In this document: positions 1 through 8,218 of the stretch, one piece after another | How the letters are laid out: the number at the start of each line of letters is the position of its first letter | Numbering within the stretch: position 1 is the first letter of the stretch | From: Paractinoplanes lichenicola | GTDB taxonomy: Bacteria > Actinomycetota > Actinomycetes > Mycobacteriales > Micromonosporaceae | Assembly: GCF_016785085.1 (NCBI RefSeq) | Contig: NZ_JAENHO010000003.1 | Span: forward strand, 1 to 64,000 | Reading direction: 5' to 3' | Length of the DNA stretch: 64,000 bases | Made by a program: the position numbers and the translations under genes | The notes under the pieces: generated by a model | What the model saw: the letters and a program-made list of their open reading frames with translations, nothing else | Databases searched by the model: none | Told to the model about the DNA's origin: nothing

Positions 1-490
1 GGGCCGGGGTTTGTGAGTGCTCTCTTGCTGGGTCTGGGCCGGGGTTTGTGAGTGCTCTCTTGCTGGGTCTGGGCCGGGGTTTGTGAGTGCTCTCTTGCTG
101 GGTCTGGGCCGGGGTTTGTGAGTGCTCTCTTGCTGGGTCTGGGCCGGGGTTTGTGAGTGCTCACTTACTGCATCTGGGCCCGGGTTTGTGAGGACTCACT
201 CACTGGGGTCTGGACCGGTGTTTTTGAGGACTCACTCACCGGGTCAGGTTCGGTGTTTGTGAGCGCTCACTTACTGCGTCCGGGTCGGTGTTTGTGAGGA
301 CTCACTCACTGCATCTGGTTCCGTGTTTGTGAGTGCTCACTTACGGCGTCTGGGGTTGGTGTTTGTGGGAGCTCGCTCACCAGCATCGTGGTCCGGTGTT
401 TGTGAGGACTCACTTACCAGTCGCGGGGCTGACGTTTGTGAGTGCTCACTTACCGGCTCGTGACTGATGTAAGCGAGTACTCACTCACCG
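1..490. repeat. Tandem array of about fourteen 35-bp units with a palindromic core
   Basis: Units begin near 1, 36, 71, 106, 141, 176, 212, 247, 282, 317, 352 and on to about 490. The first four are identical and the later ones diverge. Each unit carries a conserved core of the form GTTTGTGAGNNCTCACTYAC. It is an imperfect 20-bp palindrome; the last copy (about 469-488, GTAAGCGAGTACTCACTCAC) is nearly symmetric. Cores recur every 35 bp (36 once), about 3.3 helical turns. The form resembles TetR-family operators, which is inference. The array may continue left of the window. It lies downstream of the mycosin gene and fills the whole stretch before it; no gene is seen here. Confidence 0.9.
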
Positions 491-542
491 ATCCGAACCG
501 CGAATGTCTACAAAGGGCGCTCGGCCGGCGACGCGACAGCGG

Positions 543-1796
543 TTAGGTGGTGCCGGCAAAACGGCGGACGGTGAGAACCGCGGCCATTATGGACAGCAAG
601 AACAGGGCCGCCGCGGCCCACCAGGTTTGGTTGGGGGGCGTGGGGGCCGAAGCCGTGGGCGCGGCGCCGCTTCCGGCGTCCTTGTCGGGGTCGGCCGGGA
701 CGAATTGTTGCGTCTCGCCGTCGGGGGCCGATTGGGCCTGGCCGGGGACGGGGGCGCTGCCGAAGCGGGCGATGCCCGGGGACGGGGACGTGTCGAGCGG
801 GTTTTCGAAGACCGGGTCGACCGAGGCGGTCAGGGCGCCGACCGGGTCGACCAGGCCGAAGCCGAACACCGGGTCGCGGCCGGGGGCGCCTTTGTCTTTC
901 GCCGTGCGGATGATGCGGTTGATGACCTCGCCGGCGGGCATGTCGGGCCAGCGGGAGCGGATCAGCGCCGCGGTGGCCGAGACCATGGGGGCCGCGAAGC
1001 TCGTGCCCTGCACCTTCCAGTAGTCGCCGCCGGAGTTGGCGCCGATCAGTTGGGTGGCGGGGGCCGTGACGACCGTTTCCTTGCCGGTGATCGAGCCCGA
1101 CCACAGGGTGGCGCCGTCGCGTTCCATGCCGGCCACGGCGAGCACGCCGGGTTCGCGAGCCGGATACCAGACTCCGGTCGTCGACGATGCGCTGATGTTG
1201 CCCGTGCAGGCGATGACCACGACGTCTTTGGCGAACGCGTAGTCGAGCGCCGCGGCGAGGGCGGCGCTGCTGCCGTTGCCGCCGAGCGACAGGTTGATCA
1301 CCTTGGCGCCCTTGTCGACGGCCCAGCGGACACCCTGCGCGACGATCAGGGCGTCGTTGTAGCGGTTGTCCTCGTCCAGGACCCGTACGGGGAGGATCTT
1401 GGCCTTGGGTGCGATGCCGACCACGCCGGTCTGGTCGTCGCCGCGGCCCGCGATGATGCCGGAGACCGTGGTGCCGTGGCCGACCAGGTCGGTGTCGCCG
1501 TCGCCCTTGTCGTCGACCAGGTCGAGGCCGGGCAGCACCTGGCCCAGCAGGTCGGGATGGTCGGCGTCGACGCCGGAGTCGATCACCGCGACCGTCACCC
1601 CGGCGCCGTTGGCGTAGGTCCACGCCTCGGTGACGTTGAGGGTGGACAGATGCCACTCGTCGGCGCGGACGGAATCGCCTTGGAGCGGGCTCGGTTCGGC
1701 TGGCACGCCAGGCGTGGCGGCGACCGGATTGACCGGAATGCCGAGTGCGAAGAGCCCAGCCATCGCGGCAGCGGCCAGTCGGCGACCACTCACCAA
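543..1796 (-). CDS. mycP: Mycosin, type VII secretion subtilisin-like serine protease
   Basis: Membrane-anchored S8 peptidase of the ESX/type VII secretion apparatus, acting outside the cytoplasmic membrane. An N-terminal signal segment (about residues 5-28) is followed by a subtilisin domain with the catalytic triad Asp73 (VIDSGVD), His107 (GHGTTVSG) and Ser266 (GTSFAAP), and Asn200 in the oxyanion-hole motif. A C-terminal transmembrane helix (WWAAAALFLLSIMAAVL) ends in basic residues. The length, 417 aa, is normal for mycosins. A TTG start at 1796 lies 9 nt after GGAGG; a GTG one codon in is equally possible. It follows eccC on the same strand, as expected for an ESX locus. The family call is firm; the substrate is unknown. 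Confidence 0.93.
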   Translation of the reverse strand: MVSGRRLAAAAMAGLFALGIPVNPVAATPGVPAEPSPLQGDSVRADEWHLSTLNVTEAWTYANGAGVTVAVIDSGVDADHPDLLGQVLPGLDLVDDKGDGDTDLVGHGTTVSGIIAGRGDDQTGVVGIAPKAKILPVRVLDEDNRYNDALIVAQGVRWAVDKGAKVINLSLGGNGSSAALAAALDYAFAKDVVVIACTGNISASSTTGVWYPAREPGVLAVAGMERDGATLWSGSITGKETVVTAPATQLIGANSGGDYWKVQGTSFAAPMVSATAALIRSRWPDMPAGEVINRIIRTAKDKGAPGRDPVFGFGLVDPVGALTASVDPVFENPLDTSPSPGIARFGSAPVPGQAQSAPDGETQQFVPADPDKDAGSGAAPTASAPTPPNQTWWAAAALFLLSIMAAVLTVRRFAGTT

Positions 1797-1914
1797 GGCG
1801 CACCGCCTCCAAAGGCCGGGAACACGGTCGATGCAGATTACTCCGAAACCGCGCTTTGGGGAGGGGATCGGTCGATGGTTGTCGCACCGCCAGTCTGTTA
1901 AATCTTCGTGCGTC

Positions 1915-4900
1915 TCAGAACGGCGGCAGGTGGGCCAGCTGAATCAGCCGTACGCCCTCACGCCGCGTGACGAGCCGGCCACGACCGGGCGGCATCGGTG
2001 TCGGCCGGACCGGGCCGACGAGCGCGCCCTCGTCGGCCGGGCCCGACATGACCAGGCCCGGCGCCGAGAGCTCGCGCAGCCGCTGGATGATCGGCTCGTA
2101 GAGGGACCGGCCGGCGCCGCCCGCGCGTCGCGTGAGAATCAGGTGCAGGCCGACGTCGCGGGCCTGGGGCAGATACTCGAGCAGCGGCGTGAGCGGGTTG
2201 GTCGGCCCCGCCACGACCAGGTCGTAGTCGTCGACCAGGACGAACAGCTCGGGGCCGGTCCACCAGGAGCGCTCGCGCAGCTGCTGAGCGGTCACGTCGG
2301 GGCCGGGCAGGCGACGTTCCATGTAGCCGGCGACCGACTGCATCAGCTCGAGCGTTTTCTGGGCCTGGATGCCGTAGCCGATGCGGTGATCCGTCTCGGG
2401 CAGGTCCATGAGGGAGCGCCGATAGTCGACCAGGATGATCCGGGCCTCCTCGGGCGCGAACCGCTGCGTGATCGTCGTGGCCACGCCGCGCAGGAACGTC
2501 GACTTGCCGCACTCGGCGTCGCCGAAGAGCAGGAAGTGCGGGTCCGAGGCGAAGTCGATCTCGACGGGCTGCAGGTCGGCCTCGGAGATGCCGATGGGCA
2601 GGCGGAGCCCGCTGCTGCGCGACAGATCCAGATCCGCGTACGGCACCACGGCCGGCAGCAGGCGCACCCGGGGAGCCGGAGCGCCGTGCCAGTTGGCCGC
2701 GATCTCCTTGACCAGGTCGCTCGTGTCGGCCAGCGTGCTCAGCTCCGGTCGCACCGTGAGCAGGTGCAGGAACTTCTGCTTGTCCGTCGGGTGCTCGATG
2801 ATGCCGCGGCCGGGCTTCTCGGGCACCGTCATCGCGGCCCGGCGGTTGACCGTCGAGTCGCTCGGGTCACCCAGCCGCAGCTCGAGCCGGGAGCCGAAGA
2901 GGTCGCGGATCGCCGGCCGGAAGTCCATCCACCGGGAGGTCGCGGCGACGACGTGGATCCCGTACGAGAGGCCTCGGGTGGCGATGTCGGTGACGACCGA
3001 TTCGAGCTCTTCGTACTCTTTGCGCAATGTGGACCAGCCGTCCACGACGAGGAACACGTCGCCGAACGGGTCGTTGTCGCCGGCCTGCGAGGCGGTGTTC
3101 GCGCGGCGCCGCCGGTATGACGCCATCGAGTCGATGCCCATCGCGCCGAAGCGGGCCTCCCGCTCGGCCAGCAGGGTCGAGATCTCACCCACCGTACGGC
3201 GGACGCCCACCGTGTCGAGGCGGCCCGAGACGCCACCCACGTGCGGCAGGTCGCGCAGCGTGCCGAGCGCCCCGCCGCCGAAGTCGAGGCAGTAGACCTG
3301 CACCTCGGCTGGGGTGTGGGTGAGCGCGAGCCCGCACACCATCGAGCGCAGCGCCGTCGACTTGCCGCTCAGCGTCGAGCCGACCACGGCGACGTGCCCG
3401 GCCGCGCCCGCCAGCTGCAGCCACATGACGTCGCGCAGCTGCTCGCGGGGCTTGTCGACCATCGCGATCGGCACCTGCAGCGCGCCGTGCAGCTCGGGGT
3501 TGGCGAAGGCCAGGCCGCGGGCCGAGTCGGCCACCACCGGGCCGAGCAGCTCGTCGAGCGCCGCCGACTGGGTGAGCGGCGGCAGCCACACCTGGTGGGC
3601 CGGTGGTCCCTGCCCGCCGAGCCGGTCGACCGTCACGTCGAGCACGCTCTCGCCGGCCGGGATCTCCTCGGGTTTGGGCTCGATTGGCTTGACCGGTTTG
3701 GGCGCGGGCACATAGCGCGTCGAATACGACAGCACCTGCGGCTCGGCTCCGGCGCCCCCGGCGGCGGCACGCGTGCGGGCCTTGGGCAGCGGACCCGAGA
3801 CGTACGCCGCCTTGAAGCGCAGCAGCGGCTCGGTGCCGAACTTGAGATAGCCGTGACCGGGCGAGCGGGGCAGCTCGTACGCGTCCGGCACGCCGAGGAC
3901 GGCGCGGGACTCCAGCGCGGAGAAGGTTCGCAGACCCACCCTGTACGACAAGTGGGTGTCTAGCCCGCGCAGCCGGCCCTCCTCGAGCCGCTGGCTGGCC
4001 AGCAGCAGGTGCACGCCGAGCGAGCGGCCCAGCCGTCCGATCTGGACGAACAGGTCGATGAAGTCGGGCTTGGCCGACAGCAGCTCGGAGAACTCGTCGC
4101 AGATCACGAGCAGCGACGGCAGCGGGGGCAGGGCGGCCCCGCCGGCCCGGGCCTTCTCGTAGTCGCGCAGGCTGGCGTAGTTGCCCGCCTTGCGCAGCAC
4201 CTCCTGCCGCCGGATCATCTCGCCGTCGATCGCGTCGACCATGCGGTCGACCAGCGGCAGCTCGTCGGCCAGGTTGGTGATGACGGCGGCGGTGTGCGGC
4301 AGCCGGTCGAGCGAGGCGAAGGTCGCGCCGCCCTTGAAGTCGATCAGCACGAAGTTGAGCGTCTCGGACGAATGCGTGGTGGCCAGCGCCAGCACCAGCG
4401 TGCGCAGCAGCTCGGACTTGCCGGAACCGGTGGCGCCGATGAGCAGGCCGTGCGGGCCCATGCCGTCCTGCGCCGACTCCTTGAGGTCGAGCTCGACCGG
4501 GGCGCCGTCGGCCCCCACGCCGATCGGCACGCGCAACTTGTCGCGATTGGGGCGCGGCATCCAGGCCTGGGCCACGCTGAACGTCTCGGGATCGCCGATG
4601 CCGAGCAGGTCGGACAGGCCCATCTCGGTGGCCAGCGGGGTGTCGGCCGACTTCGACATCGCGGCCAGGCGCAGCGGGGACAGCCGGCGCGCGACCGCCT
4701 CGGCCTGCTCGACGCCGAGCCGGTCGGGGGTGCCGACCTCGGCCTCGTGCTCCATCGAATACGTGTTGAGCACCCGGCGGCCGCCGTGATGGGCCACCTC
4801 GAGCACGAGCAGCGAGCGGTCGAGCAGGCGCGGGGGCTGCTCGTCGAGGTCGAGCACGGTGACGCCGTCGATGCCGTCGTCGAGCTGGGTCGCGCCCTTG

Positions 4901-5883
4901 AGGTCGGCGCCGTCGAGCACGATCACGACGTGCGGCGTGCTGATGCTCTGCCCCATCGGATTGAACCGCGGGCGGTTGCCGATCACGTCTTCGAGCAGCT
5001 TCTCCAGCTCCTGGCCGGTGCTCGCGACCAGGCGCACGTGGCCGAGCGCGTCGGTGCGGGCCGGGTGCAGGTTGTGCGGCAGCCACTTGACCCACTCCCA
5101 CGAGGAGCGGCGCTCGGGCCCGGCGCAGACCGCGACGATCAGGTCGTCGGGCGCGTGGAAGGTGGCCAGCTGGGCGACGACCGCGCGGCTCAGGCCCTGC
5201 ACGTCGGCGGTCGTGCCCGGTCCGCTGCCGCGCAGGAAGACCCGCGCGAACCCGCGCAGCGAGGCCGCCACGGGCAGGTCGGGCACCACCGAATAGGCGT
5301 CCAGGAAGCGGCGCAGCGCCCCCGCGGTCATCGGCTCGAGCTCGTCGAGCGGGCGGGTCACCGGCGGCAGCAGCGGGGTGGCCAGCGTCTGCGGGCCGAC
5401 GGCCAGCCGCACGACGCCGAAGTCGGGGTCGCTGGTGCGCCGCTCCCATACTCGATGGCTGCCGGCGGTGGACCAGAGCTTGGTGGGATCGGGATGACGA
5501 TAGAGCAGGCCGACACGCTGCTTGTTGGCCGTCTCGCGGACGCGTTTGCGCAGGCCCGAGAGGTGCCGCAGGTATTCGCGGCGGGCCGCCATCATCTCGG
5601 CCTTCTTGGGCGAGCCGTTGGAGCCGAAGCTGGTGACCAGCATGGCGATCGACGAGATGCCGAACAGGCCACCGATCACGTAGGCGTACGGCCCGGTGCT
5701 GCCGCGGCCCATCATCATCGCCATCGCAACCGAGCCGCCGAGCATCGGCAGGGCCATCATCGCCTGCTGCCAGCGGCCCCCGGTCGCCTGCGGGATCTCG
5801 GGTGGCGGCTCGACGGCGATCTCGCCGGTCGGAATCTCCGGCGCGGGGCGCCGGGCCGACCGCTTGATCACAACCGTACTCAT
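1915..5883 (-). CDS. eccC: Type VII secretion ATPase EccC (fused EccCa-EccCb, three ATPase domains)
   Basis: FtsK/SpoIIIE-type motor of the ESX secretion system, 1322 aa. Two transmembrane segments lie near residues 40-85. Three nucleotide-binding domains follow: Walker A GATGSGKSE near residue 490, GSTLSGKST near 840 and GDAECGKST near 1125. The first has a full Walker B (LLVICDEF). The second has an altered one (VFLVVDGW) and the third VLVDDYD, as in EccC proteins whose later domains bind substrate. The ATG at 5883 gives MSTVVIKRSARRP, a normal EccC N-terminus. It is transcribed away from eccD and toward mycP, 118 bp apart. No EsxA/B substrate genes are in the window. Confidence 0.95.
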   Translation of the reverse strand: MSTVVIKRSARRPAPEIPTGEIAVEPPPEIPQATGGRWQQAMMALPMLGGSVAMAMMMGRGSTGPYAYVIGGLFGISSIAMLVTSFGSNGSPKKAEMMAARREYLRHLSGLRKRVRETANKQRVGLLYRHPDPTKLWSTAGSHRVWERRTSDPDFGVVRLAVGPQTLATPLLPPVTRPLDELEPMTAGALRRFLDAYSVVPDLPVAASLRGFARVFLRGSGPGTTADVQGLSRAVVAQLATFHAPDDLIVAVCAGPERRSSWEWVKWLPHNLHPARTDALGHVRLVASTGQELEKLLEDVIGNRPRFNPMGQSISTPHVVIVLDGADLKGATQLDDGIDGVTVLDLDEQPPRLLDRSLLVLEVAHHGGRRVLNTYSMEHEAEVGTPDRLGVEQAEAVARRLSPLRLAAMSKSADTPLATEMGLSDLLGIGDPETFSVAQAWMPRPNRDKLRVPIGVGADGAPVELDLKESAQDGMGPHGLLIGATGSGKSELLRTLVLALATTHSSETLNFVLIDFKGGATFASLDRLPHTAAVITNLADELPLVDRMVDAIDGEMIRRQEVLRKAGNYASLRDYEKARAGGAALPPLPSLLVICDEFSELLSAKPDFIDLFVQIGRLGRSLGVHLLLASQRLEEGRLRGLDTHLSYRVGLRTFSALESRAVLGVPDAYELPRSPGHGYLKFGTEPLLRFKAAYVSGPLPKARTRAAAGGAGAEPQVLSYSTRYVPAPKPVKPIEPKPEEIPAGESVLDVTVDRLGGQGPPAHQVWLPPLTQSAALDELLGPVVADSARGLAFANPELHGALQVPIAMVDKPREQLRDVMWLQLAGAAGHVAVVGSTLSGKSTALRSMVCGLALTHTPAEVQVYCLDFGGGALGTLRDLPHVGGVSGRLDTVGVRRTVGEISTLLAEREARFGAMGIDSMASYRRRRANTASQAGDNDPFGDVFLVVDGWSTLRKEYEELESVVTDIATRGLSYGIHVVAATSRWMDFRPAIRDLFGSRLELRLGDPSDSTVNRRAAMTVPEKPGRGIIEHPTDKQKFLHLLTVRPELSTLADTSDLVKEIAANWHGAPAPRVRLLPAVVPYADLDLSRSSGLRLPIGISEADLQPVEIDFASDPHFLLFGDAECGKSTFLRGVATTITQRFAPEEARIILVDYRRSLMDLPETDHRIGYGIQAQKTLELMQSVAGYMERRLPGPDVTAQQLRERSWWTGPELFVLVDDYDLVVAGPTNPLTPLLEYLPQARDVGLHLILTRRAGGAGRSLYEPIIQRLRELSAPGLVMSGPADEGALVGPVRPTPMPPGRGRLVTRREGVRLIQLAHLPPF

Positions 5884-5981
5884 TCCGCCTTATTTCCCTT
5901 TCGTCCACAAAGGTGCAGCTCCGCAGCCGGGCGCTGCGCTGGCCTCATGGTAGGTAAAGTGCGCTTGCGTCCGCAGCCTCG

Positions 5982-5997
5982 TCCTCATCGATGAGGA
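5982..5997. promoter_or_regulatory. 16-bp perfect palindrome between eccC and eccD
   Basis: TCCTCATCGATGAGGA reads the same on both strands. It sits in the 142-bp divergent promoter region, 28 bp before the eccD start. It could be an operator controlling one or both ESX transcripts. No regulator gene is adjacent, so the role is inferred from position and symmetry only. Confidence 0.4.
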
Positions 5998-6025
5998 AAA
6001 GCGGGCACATGGGGGAGGTGGATCG

Positions 6026-7459
6026 ATGAGTATCGGACTGGCGCGGGTCACGATCAGCGCCCCGCAGCGCCGCATCGACGTGGCGCTGCCGGAGCACGTG
6101 CCGCTGGCCGAGTTGCTGCCCGAGGTGCTGCGGCACGCGGGCGAGGGCCTGGCCGACGACGGCGAGAAGCACGGCGGCTGGGTGCTCCGGCGCACCGACG
6201 GCGTCGCCCTGGCCACGGCTCAAGGTCTTTTCCCCCAGGGCGTACGGGACGGCGAGGTGCTCCACCTGGTGCCGGCCCACGACGAGTGGCCCGAGCTCGA
6301 GTACGACGATGTGGTCGAGGCCATCGCCGAGGGCGCCCGTCGCCGCGGCAACGCCTGGACGCCTGCCTCCACCCGCACGGCCACCCTGGTCGGGGCCGGG
6401 GTGCTGCTCGCGCTGGGCCTGCTCGCGGTGCTCGCCGCCGGACCGGGGTGGACGGGCGCCGCCTTCGCCGGGCTCGGCCTGGCGGTGCTGCTCGCGCTGG
6501 CCGGGGTGACGGCCTCCCGGGCGTACGGGGATGCCCGCGCCGGAGCCGCCCTCGGGGCGTACGCGATGCCGTTCGCCTTCGCCGGCGGCGCCGTCCTGGT
6601 CGCCACCGACGACCGGGTCGGCGTGTTCGGCCTGCTGCCCTGGCTCGGCGGCTCCGAACTGCTGGCCGGCTCGGTCGCGCTGCTGCTGGTGGCCGCCCTC
6701 GGCGCGGTCGGCGTCTCGGGCCAGCTGCGCCTGTTCACGGCGGGCGCCGTGGTCGGCCTGTTCGGCGCGATCACCGCCCTGACCAGCATGGTCACCAGCG
6801 CCGCGGGGGCCGCCGCCGTGCTGATCTCGATCCTGGTCTGCGGGATCGGCGCGCTGCCGCTGCTGGCGATCCGCTTCGGCAAGGTCCCCATGCCGCCGGT
6901 CACGCTGCCGACCGGGGCCGAGGCGGCCGAGGGCTTCACCGGGGTCAGCGCGGCCAGCGCGCTCGACGCCGCCCGTGAGCGCCCCGACCGGGCCACCGTC
7001 TTCGCGGCCGTCACCCGCACCGAGGAACTGCTGGCCGGCATGCTGCTCGGCCACGCCGTGCTCGCCGTGGCCGCGTTCGGGGTGCTCTCCGTGGCCGACT
7101 CGCTCTCGGCCCGCATCCTGATGGGCGTCTCCGCGGCGGCGCTGCTGCTGCGCTCGCGGCTGTTCGTCACGCTGCGCCAGCGGGTGCCGCTGGTCATCGG
7201 CGGCCTGGCCGGGGTGGCCGCGCTCGGCATCGACATGCTGCGCGGCGCCGACGCGACCGTGCTGCTCGGCGTGACCGCGGCCGCGCTGGTGCTGGCGCTG
7301 ATCACCGTGGTGGCCGGCGCGACCTACTCCCGCAAGCCGCCCTCGCCCTATCTGGGCCGCGCCGCCGACCTGCTGGACACGCTCGTGGTCGTGTCGGTGA
7401 TCCCGGTGGCGTGCGCCGTGGTCGGTCTCTACGACGCCGTGACCAGCATCAGCATCTGA
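6026..7459 (+). CDS. eccD: Type VII secretion integral membrane protein EccD
   Basis: Multi-pass component of the ESX membrane channel, 477 aa. Residues 1 to about 90 form the cytosolic ubiquitin-like domain (MSIGLARVTISAPQRRIDVA onward). The rest is about eleven hydrophobic helices from near residue 118 to the end, the normal EccD plan. The ATG at 6026 is preceded by GGGGGAGGTGG, a strong ribosome binding site. It is divergent from eccC, with which it forms the export channel, and is followed by a shared hairpin terminator facing ppa. Confidence 0.92.
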   Translation: MSIGLARVTISAPQRRIDVALPEHVPLAELLPEVLRHAGEGLADDGEKHGGWVLRRTDGVALATAQGLFPQGVRDGEVLHLVPAHDEWPELEYDDVVEAIAEGARRRGNAWTPASTRTATLVGAGVLLALGLLAVLAAGPGWTGAAFAGLGLAVLLALAGVTASRAYGDARAGAALGAYAMPFAFAGGAVLVATDDRVGVFGLLPWLGGSELLAGSVALLLVAALGAVGVSGQLRLFTAGAVVGLFGAITALTSMVTSAAGAAAVLISILVCGIGALPLLAIRFGKVPMPPVTLPTGAEAAEGFTGVSAASALDAARERPDRATVFAAVTRTEELLAGMLLGHAVLAVAAFGVLSVADSLSARILMGVSAAALLLRSRLFVTLRQRVPLVIGGLAGVAALGIDMLRGADATVLLGVTAAALVLALITVVAGATYSRKPPSPYLGRAADLLDTLVVVSVIPVACAVVGLYDAVTSISI

Positions 7460-7467
7460 AAAGAGAA

Positions 7468-7503
7468 ACGCGCGGACGATGCTTTTCGGCTTCGTCCGCG
7501 CGT
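7468..7503. terminator. Bidirectional hairpin terminator between eccD and ppa
   Basis: Perfect 12-bp arms ACGCGCGGACGA (7468-7479) and TCGTCCGCGCGT (7492-7503) enclose a 12-nt loop containing TTTT. It lies between the convergent ends of eccD and ppa. There is no long T-tract, as is common in actinobacteria. Confidence 0.75.
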
Positions 7504-7561
7504 GCGGTCGCGCGACGTCGGCGGGCGACGGCGGGGCGCGACCTCTCGTTGGTGACTCAGG

Positions 7562-8065
7562 TCAGTGGTCGAGGCCCTCGGCCTCGGCGGCCTCCTGGCG
7601 CTTGAAGGAAGCCCTGATCTCTTCCTCCGCCTCGACCCGGCCGGTCCAGGTGGCGCCCTCGACCGACTTGCCCGGCTCGAGGTCCTTGTAGACCGTGAAG
7701 AAGTGCTGGATCTCCATCCGGTCGAACTCGCCCAGGTGGTGGATGTCGCGCAGGTGCTCCTGACGCGGGTCCTCGAAGGGGACGCAGAGGACCTTGTCGT
7801 CGCGGCCCTTCTCGTCGGTCATCCGATACATGCCGATGGCGCGGGCCCGGATCAGGCAGCCCGGGAACGTCGGCTCCTGCACCAGCACGAGCGCGTCCAG
7901 CGGGTCGCCGTCCTGGCCCAGGGTGCCCTCGATGAAGCCGTAGTCGGCCGGATACTGCGTCGAGGTGAACAGGGTCCGGTCGAGGCGGATGCGACCGGTC
8001 TTGTGGTCGACCTCGTACTTGTTGCGGTGTCCCTTGGGGATCTCAACCACTACGTCGAAATCCAT
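7562..8065 (-). CDS. ppa: Inorganic pyrophosphatase (family I)
   Basis: Hydrolyses pyrophosphate to phosphate in the cytosol, pulling biosynthetic reactions forward. The 167-aa protein shows the family I signature: [13 protein letters not shown] at the N-terminus, [24 protein letters not shown] with the metal-binding aspartates, and [12 protein letters not shown] near the C-terminus. Size and start (ATG at 8065, [12 protein letters not shown]) match actinobacterial enzymes. It is divergent from dacB across 153 bp, the same arrangement as the mycobacterial Rv3628/Rv3627c pair. Confidence 0.97.
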   Translation of the reverse strand: MDFDVVVEIPKGHRNKYEVDHKTGRIRLDRTLFTSTQYPADYGFIEGTLGQDGDPLDALVLVQEPTFPGCLIRARAIGMYRMTDEKGRDDKVLCVPFEDPRQEHLRDIHHLGEFDRMEIQHFFTVYKDLEPGKSVEGATWTGRVEAEEEIRASFKRQEAAEAEGLDH

Positions 8066-8218
8066 AACGTGACTCCCTTGTTCGCCCGCTGAGAGATACC
8101 GGTGCCACGGGCGGGAAAGACTGCGGCCGGACAGAGGCGGCCACAGGATCCGCGCGCGACGACGTGCCGGATGTCGCTAGTCTCCCCTAAGTCTTACGCC
8201 GTGTTCTAGGAGGGGCTC

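Noticed and set aside
1..490. CRISPR array
   Set aside because: The 35-bp units are contiguous with no unique spacers of constant length and no cas genes follow.
504..1901. Long open frame antiparallel to the mycosin gene
   Set aside because: Shadow of mycP: Arg/Gly/Ala-rich, no motifs, while the opposite frame has the full catalytic triad.
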